A stretch of DNA of 64,000 nt, from the NCBI GenBank assembly GCA_000416275.1, contig ASZJ01000160.1, positions 29,684 to 93,683 on the forward strand, written 5' to 3'. The position numbers and the translations under genes are program-made. Shown piece by piece: positions 45,634 to 54,587 of the stretch (position 1 is the first letter of the stretch; each line of letters starts with the position of its first letter). The DNA comes from Osedax symbiont Rs1 (GTDB taxonomy: Bacteria; Pseudomonadota; Gammaproteobacteria; Pseudomonadales; Balneatricaceae). The notes under the pieces were generated by a model. It had not been told where the DNA came from. It searched no databases and worked only from the letters and a program-made list of their open reading frames with translations.

Positions 45634-46631
45634 TGCGAGGGCGTGCCCCAGGTAAAATTATCCTCAGTGGGGAGCACTCCGTGGTCTACGGAGCCCCCGC
45701 TATTGCCACGGCTATCCAGCTGTACAGCTATATTGACTACACGCCGATTAAAGGCTCGGATTTAATCGCCGAATTTATCGGCATTAAAGTCCACTCCAAC
45801 CATCCTATCGCCAAGTTAACACCGCTGGTTTCGTTTCTCGATCGCCAATTTCAAAAATTTGTTGACGGTGCCATTCAGGTTGACAAAATTTTGCATTCAC
45901 CGGTGCAACTGGTCCTCTACGTACTCGCTTCACAGTTACCTTCTGAATCTCTCAGCGCGCATTTTAATGGCGATAGTCAGCTGCCGATCGGCGCTGGAAT
46001 GGGCTCTTCAGCCTCGATTATTGCGGCAGCTGTGATACTGGTTGAATCGATTAATAAAAAACCGCTATCGCCGGTTGAACGATATAAATTGGTCAAGCAC
46101 TGTGAGCGATTACAGCACGGCAAAGGCAGTTTAATTGATGCGGCGACCGTGATCCTCGGTGGCGTGGTACAAGTCCAAGAGCAGCAAGTGCACAAGCTTG
46201 ATTTACGATTAAACGACAATTGGTACTGGCTGTTCACCGGTACGCCACAGTGCACGACAGGGGAGTGCGTCAGTTTTGTAGCGCAGCAACACGCTCAAGA
46301 CCAGCAACTATGGCAAGCTTTTGCAGCTTGTACTCAAACAATGATTAAGCAACTACAAGAAAATAGTAATCCCAGTGCTGCGATTGAAGAAAACCAGCGA
46401 TTGCTAGAGCATATAGGGGTGGTGTCGCAAAGTACCAAGGATTTGATCCAGAGCCTAAAACAGCGGGGGGCAATGGCTAAAGTTGCCGGTTCCGGAGCGT
46501 TTATTGGCGAGTCTTCAGGCTTATTGCTGGTGTATGCAGAAAACACCAGCGCGGCAGAATTGTTTGCTGAATACAATATGAAATGGGGTCATGTCACCCA
46601 AGATTTAGACGGGGCTAAGGTAATTACATAG
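45633..46631 (+). CDS. mvk: Mevalonate kinase (GHMP family)
   Basis: Phosphorylates mevalonate with ATP. 332 residues. It has the GHMP signature PIGAGMGSSASIIAA (ATP phosphate loop), the N-terminal APGKIILSGEHSVVYGAPAIATAI, and the HGKGSLIDAATVILGG region carrying the catalytic Asp, and a C-terminal KVAGSGAFIG loop. The match to mevalonate kinases is better than to the other kinases of the pathway. Confidence 0.9.
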   Translation: MRGRAPGKIILSGEHSVVYGAPAIATAIQLYSYIDYTPIKGSDLIAEFIGIKVHSNHPIAKLTPLVSFLDRQFQKFVDGAIQVDKILHSPVQLVLYVLASQLPSESLSAHFNGDSQLPIGAGMGSSASIIAAAVILVESINKKPLSPVERYKLVKHCERLQHGKGSLIDAATVILGGVVQVQEQQVHKLDLRLNDNWYWLFTGTPQCTTGECVSFVAQQHAQDQQLWQAFAACTQTMIKQLQENSNPSAAIEENQRLLEHIGVVSQSTKDLIQSLKQRGAMAKVAGSGAFIGESSGLLLVYAENTSAAELFAEYNMKWGHVTQDLDGAKVIT

Positions 46632-46632
46632 T

Positions 46633-47595
46633 ATGCAAAAAAATATAATAGTGTCGGCACCAGGCAGTGTCATGTTGATGGGTGAGCATGCCGTTGTGAA
46701 AGGTTATTGGGCGATAGCCTGCGCTGTGGATAAAGTGATTGAAGTGACCTTGCTTCCCAGAAATGATCGTCAGGTGCTGATCGAATCAGCAGTCGGCAAT
46801 TACCGGGGCAGTCTCGATGATTTAGTCACAGATACCAATTTGAGCTTTGTGCTGAAGGCGATAGAGTTGCAACTAGCCCATTTAACGTGCGGCTTTGAGC
46901 TGCAGATCAGAGCGCAGTTCTCGCACACTTTAGGGCTTGGCTCTTCTGCTGCAGTGACGGTTGCGACCATCAAGGCGCTGACTGAGTATTCAGCACAGGC
47001 ACTCACTGATCTCGAGCATTTAAAACTGGCACTGGCGGTGGTGCATGCGGTCCAAGGGCGCGGTTCCGGTACTGATTTAGCGGCGAGTATTTATGGCGGG
47101 GTGATCGCCTATCAGGTTAGCCCCTGTCAGGTGATCAAGCTCGCCGGCACGCCAGCGCTCTGTCTGCACTATGTAGGTTATAAAACTAAGACGCCGCAGG
47201 TGTTGGCAATAGTGGCAAAAAAAGAGCGGCGTCAGCCAGCGCTGTATGCCGAGATCTACCGAACTATGGATAGCATTACTCAAGCTGCGATTAAAGCATT
47301 CGAGCAACAAAATTGGCCCGATCTAGGAGAGTTAATGAACTTGTATCAAGGTCAGATGGATAGCCTAGGGGTTAACGATTTAGCCTTAAGCGAGATGATC
47401 TATAGGCTGCGCCTGCAGGCCAGTGAGCACAGTAGTACCAGTAAAGCTGATAATATTAAGCTACATGGGGTCAAAATTTCTGGCTCGGGGCTCGGCGACT
47501 GTGTCATTTCTCTGGGAGATAGCGTTGAGCTGTTAGGCTATCAGCAAATCCCGATATCGGTGTCCACAACTGGAGTGGTTTGTCATGGATCTTAA
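46633..47595 (+). CDS. GHMP kinase, probable phosphomevalonate kinase
   Basis: 320 residues with SAPGSVMLMGEHAVVKGYWAIACAVD, the ATP loop SHTLGLGSSAAVTVATIKAL and the GRGSGTDLAASIYGG segment typical of phosphomevalonate kinases, and a C-terminal KISGSGLGDCVISLG loop. In the classical route the missing step is phosphomevalonate phosphorylation, so this is the likely role. A second mevalonate kinase cannot be excluded because the two subfamilies are similar. One-base gap after mvk and 11-base overlap with mvaD. Confidence 0.8.
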   Translation: MQKNIIVSAPGSVMLMGEHAVVKGYWAIACAVDKVIEVTLLPRNDRQVLIESAVGNYRGSLDDLVTDTNLSFVLKAIELQLAHLTCGFELQIRAQFSHTLGLGSSAAVTVATIKALTEYSAQALTDLEHLKLALAVVHAVQGRGSGTDLAASIYGGVIAYQVSPCQVIKLAGTPALCLHYVGYKTKTPQVLAIVAKKERRQPALYAEIYRTMDSITQAAIKAFEQQNWPDLGELMNLYQGQMDSLGVNDLALSEMIYRLRLQASEHSSTSKADNIKLHGVKISGSGLGDCVISLGDSVELLGYQQIPISVSTTGVVCHGS

Positions 47596-48604
47596 TACAG
47601 CACTGCCAGTGATCGACAAAGCCAGTGTGGTCGGTGCCTACTTGAAGCCAGTTTTAGATGCTAAAGATCGGGCTGAGGCATTCGCTCCCAGTAATATTGC
47701 GCTGTGTAAATACTGGGGCAAGCGGGATCTGGAATTAAATTTGCCGGTCAATTCCAGCTTATCTATTTCACTCGCTCACTTAGGATCGCGCACTACAATC
47801 AGTCATAGTACTAGTGGTGTTGATCAAGTCAAATTGAATAATAAAGTGCTGCCACTGGATAGCGTATTTAGTGGTAAAGTGCTGGCCTTCGTCAAGCTGT
47901 TTCGCCGTCAACAGCAGGTCCCGCTATTGATCGATACGCACAATAATATTCCCACTGCCGCTGGTTTGGCATCATCGGCATCCGGCTTTGCGGCTCTGAT
48001 GCTAGCTTTAGATGACTTTTTCAATTTACACTTGGATAAACAAGTGCTCTCAGCGTTTGCCAGAATGGGCAGTGGCAGTGCATCACGCTCGATTTTCAGT
48101 GGCTTTGTACGCTGGGATATGGGCAGCGCTGCCGATGGTATGGACAGTTGTGCCGTCGCTCTATCGCAGCAGTGGCATACGCTGCGCATCGGCTTGATAA
48201 AAGTGGCCAGCTCGCAAAAACCAGTCGACTCTAGCAGCGGTATGAACCGCACTATCGCCAGCTCAAAATTGTATTCAAGCTGGCCTGAACAGGCGGCTGA
48301 AGACCTGTTTACTATCGAAAATGCTATCGATAGCCAAGACTTTGACGCGCTAGGTTGCTGCGCTGAACAAAATGCCATGTCGATGCATGCGACTATGCTG
48401 TCTGCCTGGCCACCACTGGTCTATTGGCTACCGGAATCGCTGGCAGTGATGCAGCAAGTATGGCGATTAAGAGCGGCGGGTATCGCGGTGTATTTCACCA
48501 TGGATGCGGGGCCAAATTTAAAACTGCTCTTTGAAGCAGAGAGTCAAAAAGTGCTCGAAGCTGAATTCCCGATGATGGACGTCATCGCACCTTTTTCTGT
48601 TTAA
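47585..48604 (+). CDS. mvaD: Diphosphomevalonate decarboxylase
   Basis: Converts diphosphomevalonate to isopentenyl diphosphate. 339 residues, with the family signature APSNIALCKYWGKRD, the phosphate loop AAGLASSASGFAALMLAL, MGSGSASRSIFSGFVRW and the C-terminal TMDAGPNLKLL motif. The usual catalytic Asp in the TMDAG stretch and Arg in GSASRS are present. This gives IPP, which the type 2 isomerase then turns into DMAPP. Confidence 0.94.
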   Translation: MDLNTALPVIDKASVVGAYLKPVLDAKDRAEAFAPSNIALCKYWGKRDLELNLPVNSSLSISLAHLGSRTTISHSTSGVDQVKLNNKVLPLDSVFSGKVLAFVKLFRRQQQVPLLIDTHNNIPTAAGLASSASGFAALMLALDDFFNLHLDKQVLSAFARMGSGSASRSIFSGFVRWDMGSAADGMDSCAVALSQQWHTLRIGLIKVASSQKPVDSSSGMNRTIASSKLYSSWPEQAAEDLFTIENAIDSQDFDALGCCAEQNAMSMHATMLSAWPPLVYWLPESLAVMQQVWRLRAAGIAVYFTMDAGPNLKLLFEAESQKVLEAEFPMMDVIAPFSV

Positions 48605-48610
48605 CTGTTG

Positions 48611-50947
48611 ATGCAACAGCTAACCAGTAGCGGTTTCGTACTTACTTCCTCGCAGCGTGATACCGCTGCAGGTATCGAGCTGAGCTACTGGCTAGTCACT
48701 GATAGCGGCACACAGTTGGTGACTGTCGGCGCCGAGCAGCAAGTTTTTTTTGTGCTGGCAGAAGATGAGGCGGAAATTCGCTTTCTGCTGCGTACTTTTC
48801 AACACTGGCGGTTACAGGCGCTGGCGCTCAAAGATTTAAAGCAGCAGCCGGTGATGGGTCTGTATTGCAGCAGCTTAAGTGTGACGCGTAAAATCATCAA
48901 AAAATTGCAGCTCGCACATCTGGTGATGATCGAAGAGGACATCCGCCCAGTTGACCGGTATTTAATGGAGCGCTTTATTCGCGGAGCGGTGATTTATAGT
49001 GCTGTTGAGCCACAAAAAATGGCCAGGCACGTCTACCAACCGCAATTTAATATACTCTCACTAGACATTGAAACGGATATGCACTTAGGTACAATTCTTT
49101 GTATCGGAGTGCAAGGCAATACTGGTTTTAAGCAAGTATTAATGCTTGGCGCGGGTACCGATGATGATTTAATCAAATATTGCGGCACTGAAAAGCAACT
49201 GTTAGAGCGGTATGTCAGCATGTTGCAACAAGCTGATCCGGACATTATTATCGGCTGGAATGTGATTGGTTTTGATTTTTCAGTGATCCAACAGCGGGCT
49301 GATTTATACCAGCTGGCATTAAACGTTGGCCGAGATGGCAGCGCTGCGCATTTACATCAGTCAGCCCGGGGCAAAGTTTATTTGCGTATTGCTGGCCGAA
49401 TTGTGCTCGATGGGATTGATGTACTTAAAGGAGCGACCTATCAATTTGACAGTTACTCCCTAGAAAATGTCTCCAGGCAGCTACTCAATAAAGGAAAACT
49501 AGTCGAGAGTGTCGCGCACCGGGCCGATGAAATTATTCAGATGTTCGAGACTAATCAGCCGGCATTAGCGAAATATAATCTTATGGATTGTGAGCTGGTA
49601 CTGGCGATCTTTGAGCATGCGCAGCTGATTAGCTTCCTCGTTGAGCGCACCGTATTGACCGGCTTGCCACTAGATAAAGTGGGAGGCTGGTCGAGCGCAT
49701 TTGATAATTTATATTTGCCAAAATTACATCGACAGGGCTACGTGGCCCCTGAATATGCTTCAGGTGTGTCGGATATGTCCTCTCCCGGTGGCTATGTCAT
49801 GGATTCTATTCCGGGCTTGTACCGGCATGTTTTAGTCTTAGATTTTAAGAGTTTGTACCCCAGTATCATCCGCACCTTTAAAATTGATCCTCTCGGGCTC
49901 GCTGAAAGCGCTATCACTAGTGATCCCTCTAAGTTGGTCGCCGGTTTTAACGGTGCACAATTCACCAAGCAAAATACTATCTTGCCTGAAATAATGGATC
50001 AGTTATGGCAGGCTCGAGATCGCGCTAAAAAAGTTAAAAATCACGCCATGTCGCAGGCGATTAAGATATTGATGAGTTCGATGTACGGGGTGTTAGGCTC
50101 TGACGCCTGTCGCTTTTTCGATCATCGATTATCGGGATCTATCACCTTGCGCGGCCATCAAATATTACTGCAAACCGCCGCTAGGATTGAAAGCCAATTC
50201 GGCTATAAAGTTATCTATGGGGATACAGACTCGGTATTTGTCTGGCTGGGCGAGGACTGTAGTGATGATCAAGCTCACGAGATAGGCGAGCATTTATCGC
50301 TGCAGTTGACAGATTGGTGGCGACAGCGATTAAGTGCAGAGCATCAGATAGACAGTCACCTGGAGCTTGAATATGAAACCCACTACAGCAAATTTTTGAT
50401 GCCGACCATGCGCGATTCAGACCTGGGCAGCAAAAAGCGCTATGCGGGGCTGCAACATTTTACAGATGGCAGCACTAAAATGGTCTTTAAAGGCATGGAA
50501 AATGTCCGCTCAGATTGGACTGAATTAGCCAAAAAAATGCAACAACATGTATTCCAGTGTGCTTTTAATGACCAGCCCTACGAAGAGTACATTAAAAGCA
50601 CCGTGCAACAAGTGCGCAATGGCGAACTTGACGAGCAGTTGCTGTACCACAAAAAGCTCAGACAGGCAGTGCAGGACTATCAAAAAAACCGGCCTCCACA
50701 CGCACAGGCAGCGCTTAAGTTACAACAGTATTATCGTGCCAAAAATTTACCGGAACAAGTCAAACGCGGTCAAACAATTGAATATTATATGACGGTCAAT
50801 GGTCCGGAGCCCGCAGAATGTCTGGTCTCTAATTTAGATTACGATCACTATATAGATCGACAGCTAAAGCCGGCACTGGATGCGTTGCTCTCGGTAAAAG
50901 GCAGTTCATTTGAGCAGTTGGTAGGGTTGCAGATTGGGTTGTTTTAG
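48611..50947 (+). CDS. polB: DNA polymerase II (family B)
   Basis: Family B polymerase, SOS-associated in E. coli, used in lesion bypass and replication restart. 778 residues. 3'-5' exonuclease motif Exo I LSLDIETDMHLG, Exo II region WNVIGFDF, and polymerase motifs DFKSLYPSIIRTF (A), KILMSSMYGVLG (B) and YGDTDSVFVW (C) are intact. ATG 48611 follows the mvaD stop by six bases (TTG at 48608 is in frame), so it appears to be the last gene of the mevalonate operon. Confidence 0.95.
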   Translation: MQQLTSSGFVLTSSQRDTAAGIELSYWLVTDSGTQLVTVGAEQQVFFVLAEDEAEIRFLLRTFQHWRLQALALKDLKQQPVMGLYCSSLSVTRKIIKKLQLAHLVMIEEDIRPVDRYLMERFIRGAVIYSAVEPQKMARHVYQPQFNILSLDIETDMHLGTILCIGVQGNTGFKQVLMLGAGTDDDLIKYCGTEKQLLERYVSMLQQADPDIIIGWNVIGFDFSVIQQRADLYQLALNVGRDGSAAHLHQSARGKVYLRIAGRIVLDGIDVLKGATYQFDSYSLENVSRQLLNKGKLVESVAHRADEIIQMFETNQPALAKYNLMDCELVLAIFEHAQLISFLVERTVLTGLPLDKVGGWSSAFDNLYLPKLHRQGYVAPEYASGVSDMSSPGGYVMDSIPGLYRHVLVLDFKSLYPSIIRTFKIDPLGLAESAITSDPSKLVAGFNGAQFTKQNTILPEIMDQLWQARDRAKKVKNHAMSQAIKILMSSMYGVLGSDACRFFDHRLSGSITLRGHQILLQTAARIESQFGYKVIYGDTDSVFVWLGEDCSDDQAHEIGEHLSLQLTDWWRQRLSAEHQIDSHLELEYETHYSKFLMPTMRDSDLGSKKRYAGLQHFTDGSTKMVFKGMENVRSDWTELAKKMQQHVFQCAFNDQPYEEYIKSTVQQVRNGELDEQLLYHKKLRQAVQDYQKNRPPHAQAALKLQQYYRAKNLPEQVKRGQTIEYYMTVNGPEPAECLVSNLDYDHYIDRQLKPALDALLSVKGSSFEQLVGLQIGLF

Positions 50948-50963
50948 TTTTCCGGGGAAATAT

Positions 50964-51062
50964 AGTTAGAAGCTAAAAGTTAAAAGTTAGAAGTTAAAAG
51001 CTAAAAGCTAAAAGCTAAAAGCTAAAAGTTGGAAGTTAGAAGGTGGAAGTTAGAAGGTGGAA
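50964..51062. repeat. Heptamer tandem array after polB
   Basis: About fourteen 7-bp units of the form AGCTAAA / AGTTAAA / AGTTAGA / AGGTGGA run end to end. The left units (AGTTAGA, AGCTAAA, AGTTAAA) change gradually to AGTTGGA and AGGTGGA on the right, a sign of repeated slippage. It lies between the polB stop and the terminator of the converging TRAP operon. Confidence 0.9.
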
Positions 51063-51073
51063 AGTGTGAGTGG

Positions 51074-51104
51074 AAAAAAAGCTAAGAGCTGCTGCTCTTA
51101 GCTT
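51074..51104 (-). terminator. Terminator of the TRAP transporter operon
   Basis: AAGCTAAGAGC-TGCT-GCTCTTAGCTT (51079-51104) is a perfect 11-bp stem. Read on the minus strand it is followed by a run of T residues (complement of AAAAA at 51074-51078), the standard form. Confidence 0.85.
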
Positions 51105-51113
51105 GGTTGTCGG

Positions 51114-52532
51114 CTAGCCTATTAGTGAGGGCAGCCATAAGACAATGCTGGGGAAGGCGATCAATACGGCAATCGTAAATACATCTGCGGCAAAGAAAGG
51201 TGTGACACCTTTGAATACATCTTGCACAGATATATCTTTTCGCACCCCGGCCACCACAAAGCAATTGAGGCCGATGGGGGGAGTGATTAAACAGAGCTCG
51301 CACATTTTGACCGCTATGATACCGAACCAAATGGCACACCCTACCCCCGAGACTCCGAAAGCCGAGTCGGCTGCAGTTACATCTTCACCGCCATTTAAGG
51401 CGATAACCGCAGGGTAAGTGATCGGCAATGTGAGTAGTAACATGCCAATGGCATCCATAAACATACCCAATACCGCATAGGCCATTAAGATACAAACTAA
51501 AGTTATCATTGGTGTTTGATCTAAACCGGTGATCCAATCAGAGAATGCGGTCGGTAAATCAGCAAAGCCTAAAAAGCGCACATAGAGCAATACTCCCCAG
51601 ATAATAGTAAAGATCATCACCGTCAGTTTTGCCGATTCGATGAGTGCATCCTTGAGGTTGGCCAGCCTCATTCCCTTGTAGATAGCCATGATTAAAATTA
51701 CAAATGCGCCGAGCGCGCCGGCTTCCGTTGGGGTGCCGACACCACCATAAATACAGACGATGATAATACCGACCACAAAGAAAATAGGCAGTGTGCCAGG
51801 GATTGATTCAAAGCGTTGTTTCCAGCTGAATCCTCTTACTGGAGGGCCAAGATCTTTATTGACAGTCGCGAGCAACACTACTAATCCGGCGTAAATAAAA
51901 GCTGAGACGATCCCCGGCAAAAATCCAGCCATCAATAAAACCCCCACATCTTGTTCGACGATGATCGCATAAATGACCAGTATCGCCGAGGGTGGGATCA
52001 GAGAAGCTAACGTGCCTCCAGCGGCAACCACTCCCGCCGCAAAACTTTTTTGATAACCTTCCTTGAGCATTTCGGGAATGGCTATTCTGGCAAAGACGGC
52101 CGCGGTGGCCACTGAGGCTCCCGAAACAGCGGCAAAACCAGCTGTTGAGAATACAGTGGCAACGCCCAATCCCCCTGGTAACCAACCTACCCAACGTTTA
52201 GCAGCGGTAAACAGCGCCTGGGTCAGCCCTGCGTAATAAGCGAGATAGCCGATTAAAATAAAGGTCGGAATTAAAGACAGCGATAAAGTCGTGACTTTAG
52301 AGTGGGGGATAGTCCCAGCCATTTTCATGGCGACTAATAAGCCTTTATCAAAGCCCAATTTAATACTAAATATCCACAGTAGTCCCAAAAATCCGGCGGT
52401 GGCGGCGGCGAAGGCGACCCGGACGCCAATGATGACCATAAACAGCATGCAGCCGGAGACGATCAGGCCAATATTAATCGAGTCCATCGTCGCGAACCAC
52501 TGGCTAATATTGCTTAATAAAGAGTCGATCAT
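51114..52532 (-). CDS. TRAP transporter large permease (DctM family)
   Basis: Main membrane component of a tripartite ATP-independent periplasmic transporter, driven by a sodium or proton gradient. 472 residues with about 12 hydrophobic segments and the family sequence GVRVAFAAATAGFLGLLWIF at the N-terminus, ASVATAAVFARIAIPEMLKEGY and the GGTLASLIPPSAILVIYAIIVE motif. ATG overlaps the end of the small-permease gene. The substrate is set by the DctP protein, which I cannot specify. Confidence 0.93.
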   Translation of the reverse strand: MIDSLLSNISQWFATMDSINIGLIVSGCMLFMVIIGVRVAFAAATAGFLGLLWIFSIKLGFDKGLLVAMKMAGTIPHSKVTTLSLSLIPTFILIGYLAYYAGLTQALFTAAKRWVGWLPGGLGVATVFSTAGFAAVSGASVATAAVFARIAIPEMLKEGYQKSFAAGVVAAGGTLASLIPPSAILVIYAIIVEQDVGVLLMAGFLPGIVSAFIYAGLVVLLATVNKDLGPPVRGFSWKQRFESIPGTLPIFFVVGIIIVCIYGGVGTPTEAGALGAFVILIMAIYKGMRLANLKDALIESAKLTVMIFTIIWGVLLYVRFLGFADLPTAFSDWITGLDQTPMITLVCILMAYAVLGMFMDAIGMLLLTLPITYPAVIALNGGEDVTAADSAFGVSGVGCAIWFGIIAVKMCELCLITPPIGLNCFVVAGVRKDISVQDVFKGVTPFFAADVFTIAVLIAFPSIVLWLPSLIG

Positions 52533-53185
52533 GATTGTTCCTCCTTAGTTTGAGGAGGTAGATTGTTAATGTTTGGTTCCGCAGCGGATACAGTGGCGGC
52601 TTCTTTTGCCGCCTGAGTGGCGGCATCTTCAATTAAAGGTATTGCAACTGGGGCAGCAGAATTATTGATTATCGCTCTGGAGTAGGCCCAAAGTTGTAGT
52701 GCTAGTCGAATCGAGAGCACGGATAAGGCAAAGGGAACAACCAGTTTTGCCGGCCAGATTGGCAAGCTGATATCCATCGAGCTGTCGCCGTTGATAAACG
52801 CTCTTAAAAAATGTAGATAGGAGCCATAAATTAGAATATTGGTGATGATAAACATGATCAAGGTGGAAGTGAACTCACTGAGCCACAGCGCCCGGCCTTT
52901 TAATCGAGACACCACAATATCCATGCGGATGTGACCGCCGAGTCGCTGGCAGTAGGCGATACCGAAAAATGCGAAGACCGCCATCGACTGTTCAACCCAG
53001 TCTATATAACCAGATACCGGCATTGAAAAAAACCAGCGTCCCAAAACGTTGAAAACGGCGAGAAAGACTAAGAACAAAATGGTTAGACCGCCGATAAGGG
53101 CGAAAAATTTCTCAAACTTAAAAAATAATCGATCAATTCGACTGAGCAGCGAATTGTCTTGAAGAATATCTGAACTGCTAGACAT
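52529..53185 (-). CDS. TRAP transporter small permease (DctQ family)
   Basis: 218 residues with four predicted membrane spans, among them GGLTILFLVFLAVFNVLGRWFF and the family WVEQSMAVFAFFGIAYCQRLGGHIRMDIVV segment. The C-terminus (about 180-218) is an Ala/Pro-rich tail. ATG 53185 has GAGG five bases upstream; an in-frame start at 53215 adds ten non-homologous residues. Confidence 0.88.
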   Translation of the reverse strand: MSSSSDILQDNSLLSRIDRLFFKFEKFFALIGGLTILFLVFLAVFNVLGRWFFSMPVSGYIDWVEQSMAVFAFFGIAYCQRLGGHIRMDIVVSRLKGRALWLSEFTSTLIMFIITNILIYGSYLHFLRAFINGDSSMDISLPIWPAKLVVPFALSVLSIRLALQLWAYSRAIINNSAAPVAIPLIEDAATQAAKEAATVSAAEPNINNLPPQTKEEQS

Positions 53186-53579
53186 AACTACCTCAAAGGT
53201 ATGTACGAATACCAAATGAATAGGTTGAGTACACCCTTTATTTTAAACTTATAATGGGTACAGGATGTAGGGAGTGTTGCGATACTATGAGACCTCTGCA
53301 TAACTTACCCAGAGGGTATGATAACTGTTTTTGCCTGTCTTACCTTCGCTCGCAACGTTATGCAGAGGTCTCACTATAGCAATACTTGGAAAAGTGCTCA
53401 TGAATACAAACTCGGCATTTACTGAGGACAAGAGTCAACAAATTTAATATCTACAGCATACTAAATATAGCTGACCATTTTTAGATCAAAATGCTCAGCT
53501 TGTTGGTCATGTCTGGACACAGTGCTGGCCTTTATGCGCAGGCCTCCACTGACTGAAATGCCAAGTATTGATCTTTAGT
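53186..53579. other. Intergenic region between dctP and dctQ genes holding a small element
   Basis: 394 bases inside what should be one TRAP operon. It contains the 84-bp family-2 element listed below. No gene-like frame or terminator is visible, so transcription may still continue through to dctQM. Confidence 0.5.
53289..53372 (+). mobile_element. Family-2 MITE, 84-bp internal-deletion derivative
   Basis: Ends GAGACCTCTGCATAAC and GTTATGCAGAGGTCTC are perfect 16-base inverted repeats. Flanks ACTAT (53284-53288) and ACTAT (53373-53377) form an exact 5-bp target duplication. The interior joins the right-end sequence ACCCAGAGGGTATGATAACT directly to the left-end GCCTGTCTTACCTTCGC, so about 140 central bases of the 225-bp form are deleted. 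It can fold into a long hairpin. Confidence 0.92.
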
Positions 53580-54587
53580 TTACTTACCGATCATCGAGTA
53601 GACTAAGTCGTAGAGCTCCTGCGCCGGCAAACCCTTTTTGCTCATAGTTGCAATCCATTGTGCTCTGATTGGCGCAGCGGCTGCTTTTCTGAAATCAGCT
53701 AATTCAGCTTCGCTGAAGTTAATCCGTTTAATTTTTTTCTCGTCTAACAAAGGTCCCCACTTATCCATGGTTTTACCTTGGTAGTTATCGATATAGTACT
53801 CAATTGATGCATCGACAGAACCTAGTAAAATCTCTTTATTAGCCGCGCTTAGATCAGCAAGTGCGTCAGAATTAACCACCACTGGGCAATTTACTGTGCC
53901 TGGGTTAAGGTTAGCTGTCCACCATGTTGCCGCTGCGGTAGTGCCAAAAGACATATGCGCATGCGGAGCAAAAGCGACTGCGGACACAACCCCAGAATCT
54001 AGAGCGGTTCTAACTTCAGTGGCAGTGACCGATGTCGGTACAGCTTTGATACTCGCTAAGGCTTTTCCTATACCACCTGTGGCACGGATGCGCATGCCGG
54101 CGAAATCAGCGACGGTTTTTGGTGCATCACCAACGCCAATAATATTGTATTGTGGTAGCGGAGATGGCATTAATAAAGTGGCGTTCCATCTAGCTAAATC
54201 TTTAACTACAGCTGGGTGCTTGTACAGTGCCATAGAAATTTTGGCCTCTTCTTGCAGTGAAGATATGCCGAGGAAGGGAAGCTCCATCACAGTGATAGTC
54301 GGATTTTTGTCTCGGTGATAGCCCGCGCAAAACTGCGCCATTTCAAACGCGCCTATCGCTATGCCGTCTAAGTTTTCTTTGTTCTTTGAAAGACCGCCAT
54401 AGGAGATGTTAAGTTTGAAATCTCCCTTGGATTTTTGCTCGACCAGCTCCGCTAATTTTTCAACGTGAGCGGTAAAGGCTCGCGGCTTTCCCCAAAGAGA
54501 GACATTCCACTCGGTTGCGGCACTTAATTGCATTGATAGGCCGCCTAGAATTACTGCAGAAGTTATTGCTAATTTATTGAATTTCAA
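53580..54587 (-). CDS. TRAP transporter solute-binding protein (DctP family)
   Basis: Periplasmic receptor of 335 residues with a signal peptide (about 1-23, LGGLSMQLSAA). It has the DctP-like order ELVEQKSKGDFKLNISYGG, a TEVRTALDSGVVSAVAFAPH segment with the substrate-anchoring Arg expected near residue 185, and a final C-terminal helix. Begins with TTG preceded by a GGGGAA site. First gene of the TRAP set, although separated from dctQ by 394 bases. Ligand unknown, likely an organic anion. Confidence 0.9.
   Translation of the reverse strand: MKFNKLAITSAVILGGLSMQLSAATEWNVSLWGKPRAFTAHVEKLAELVEQKSKGDFKLNISYGGLSKNKENLDGIAIGAFEMAQFCAGYHRDKNPTITVMELPFLGISSLQEEAKISMALYKHPAVVKDLARWNATLLMPSPLPQYNIIGVGDAPKTVADFAGMRIRATGGIGKALASIKAVPTSVTATEVRTALDSGVVSAVAFAPHAHMSFGTTAAATWWTANLNPGTVNCPVVVNSDALADLSAANKEILLGSVDASIEYYIDNYQGKTMDKWGPLLDEKKIKRINFSEAELADFRKAAAAPIRAQWIATMSKKGLPAQELYDLVYSMIGK

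Noticed and set aside
50547..50792. 81-codon frame within polB
   Set aside because: Shadow frame of the intact polymerase gene, without a ribosome site.
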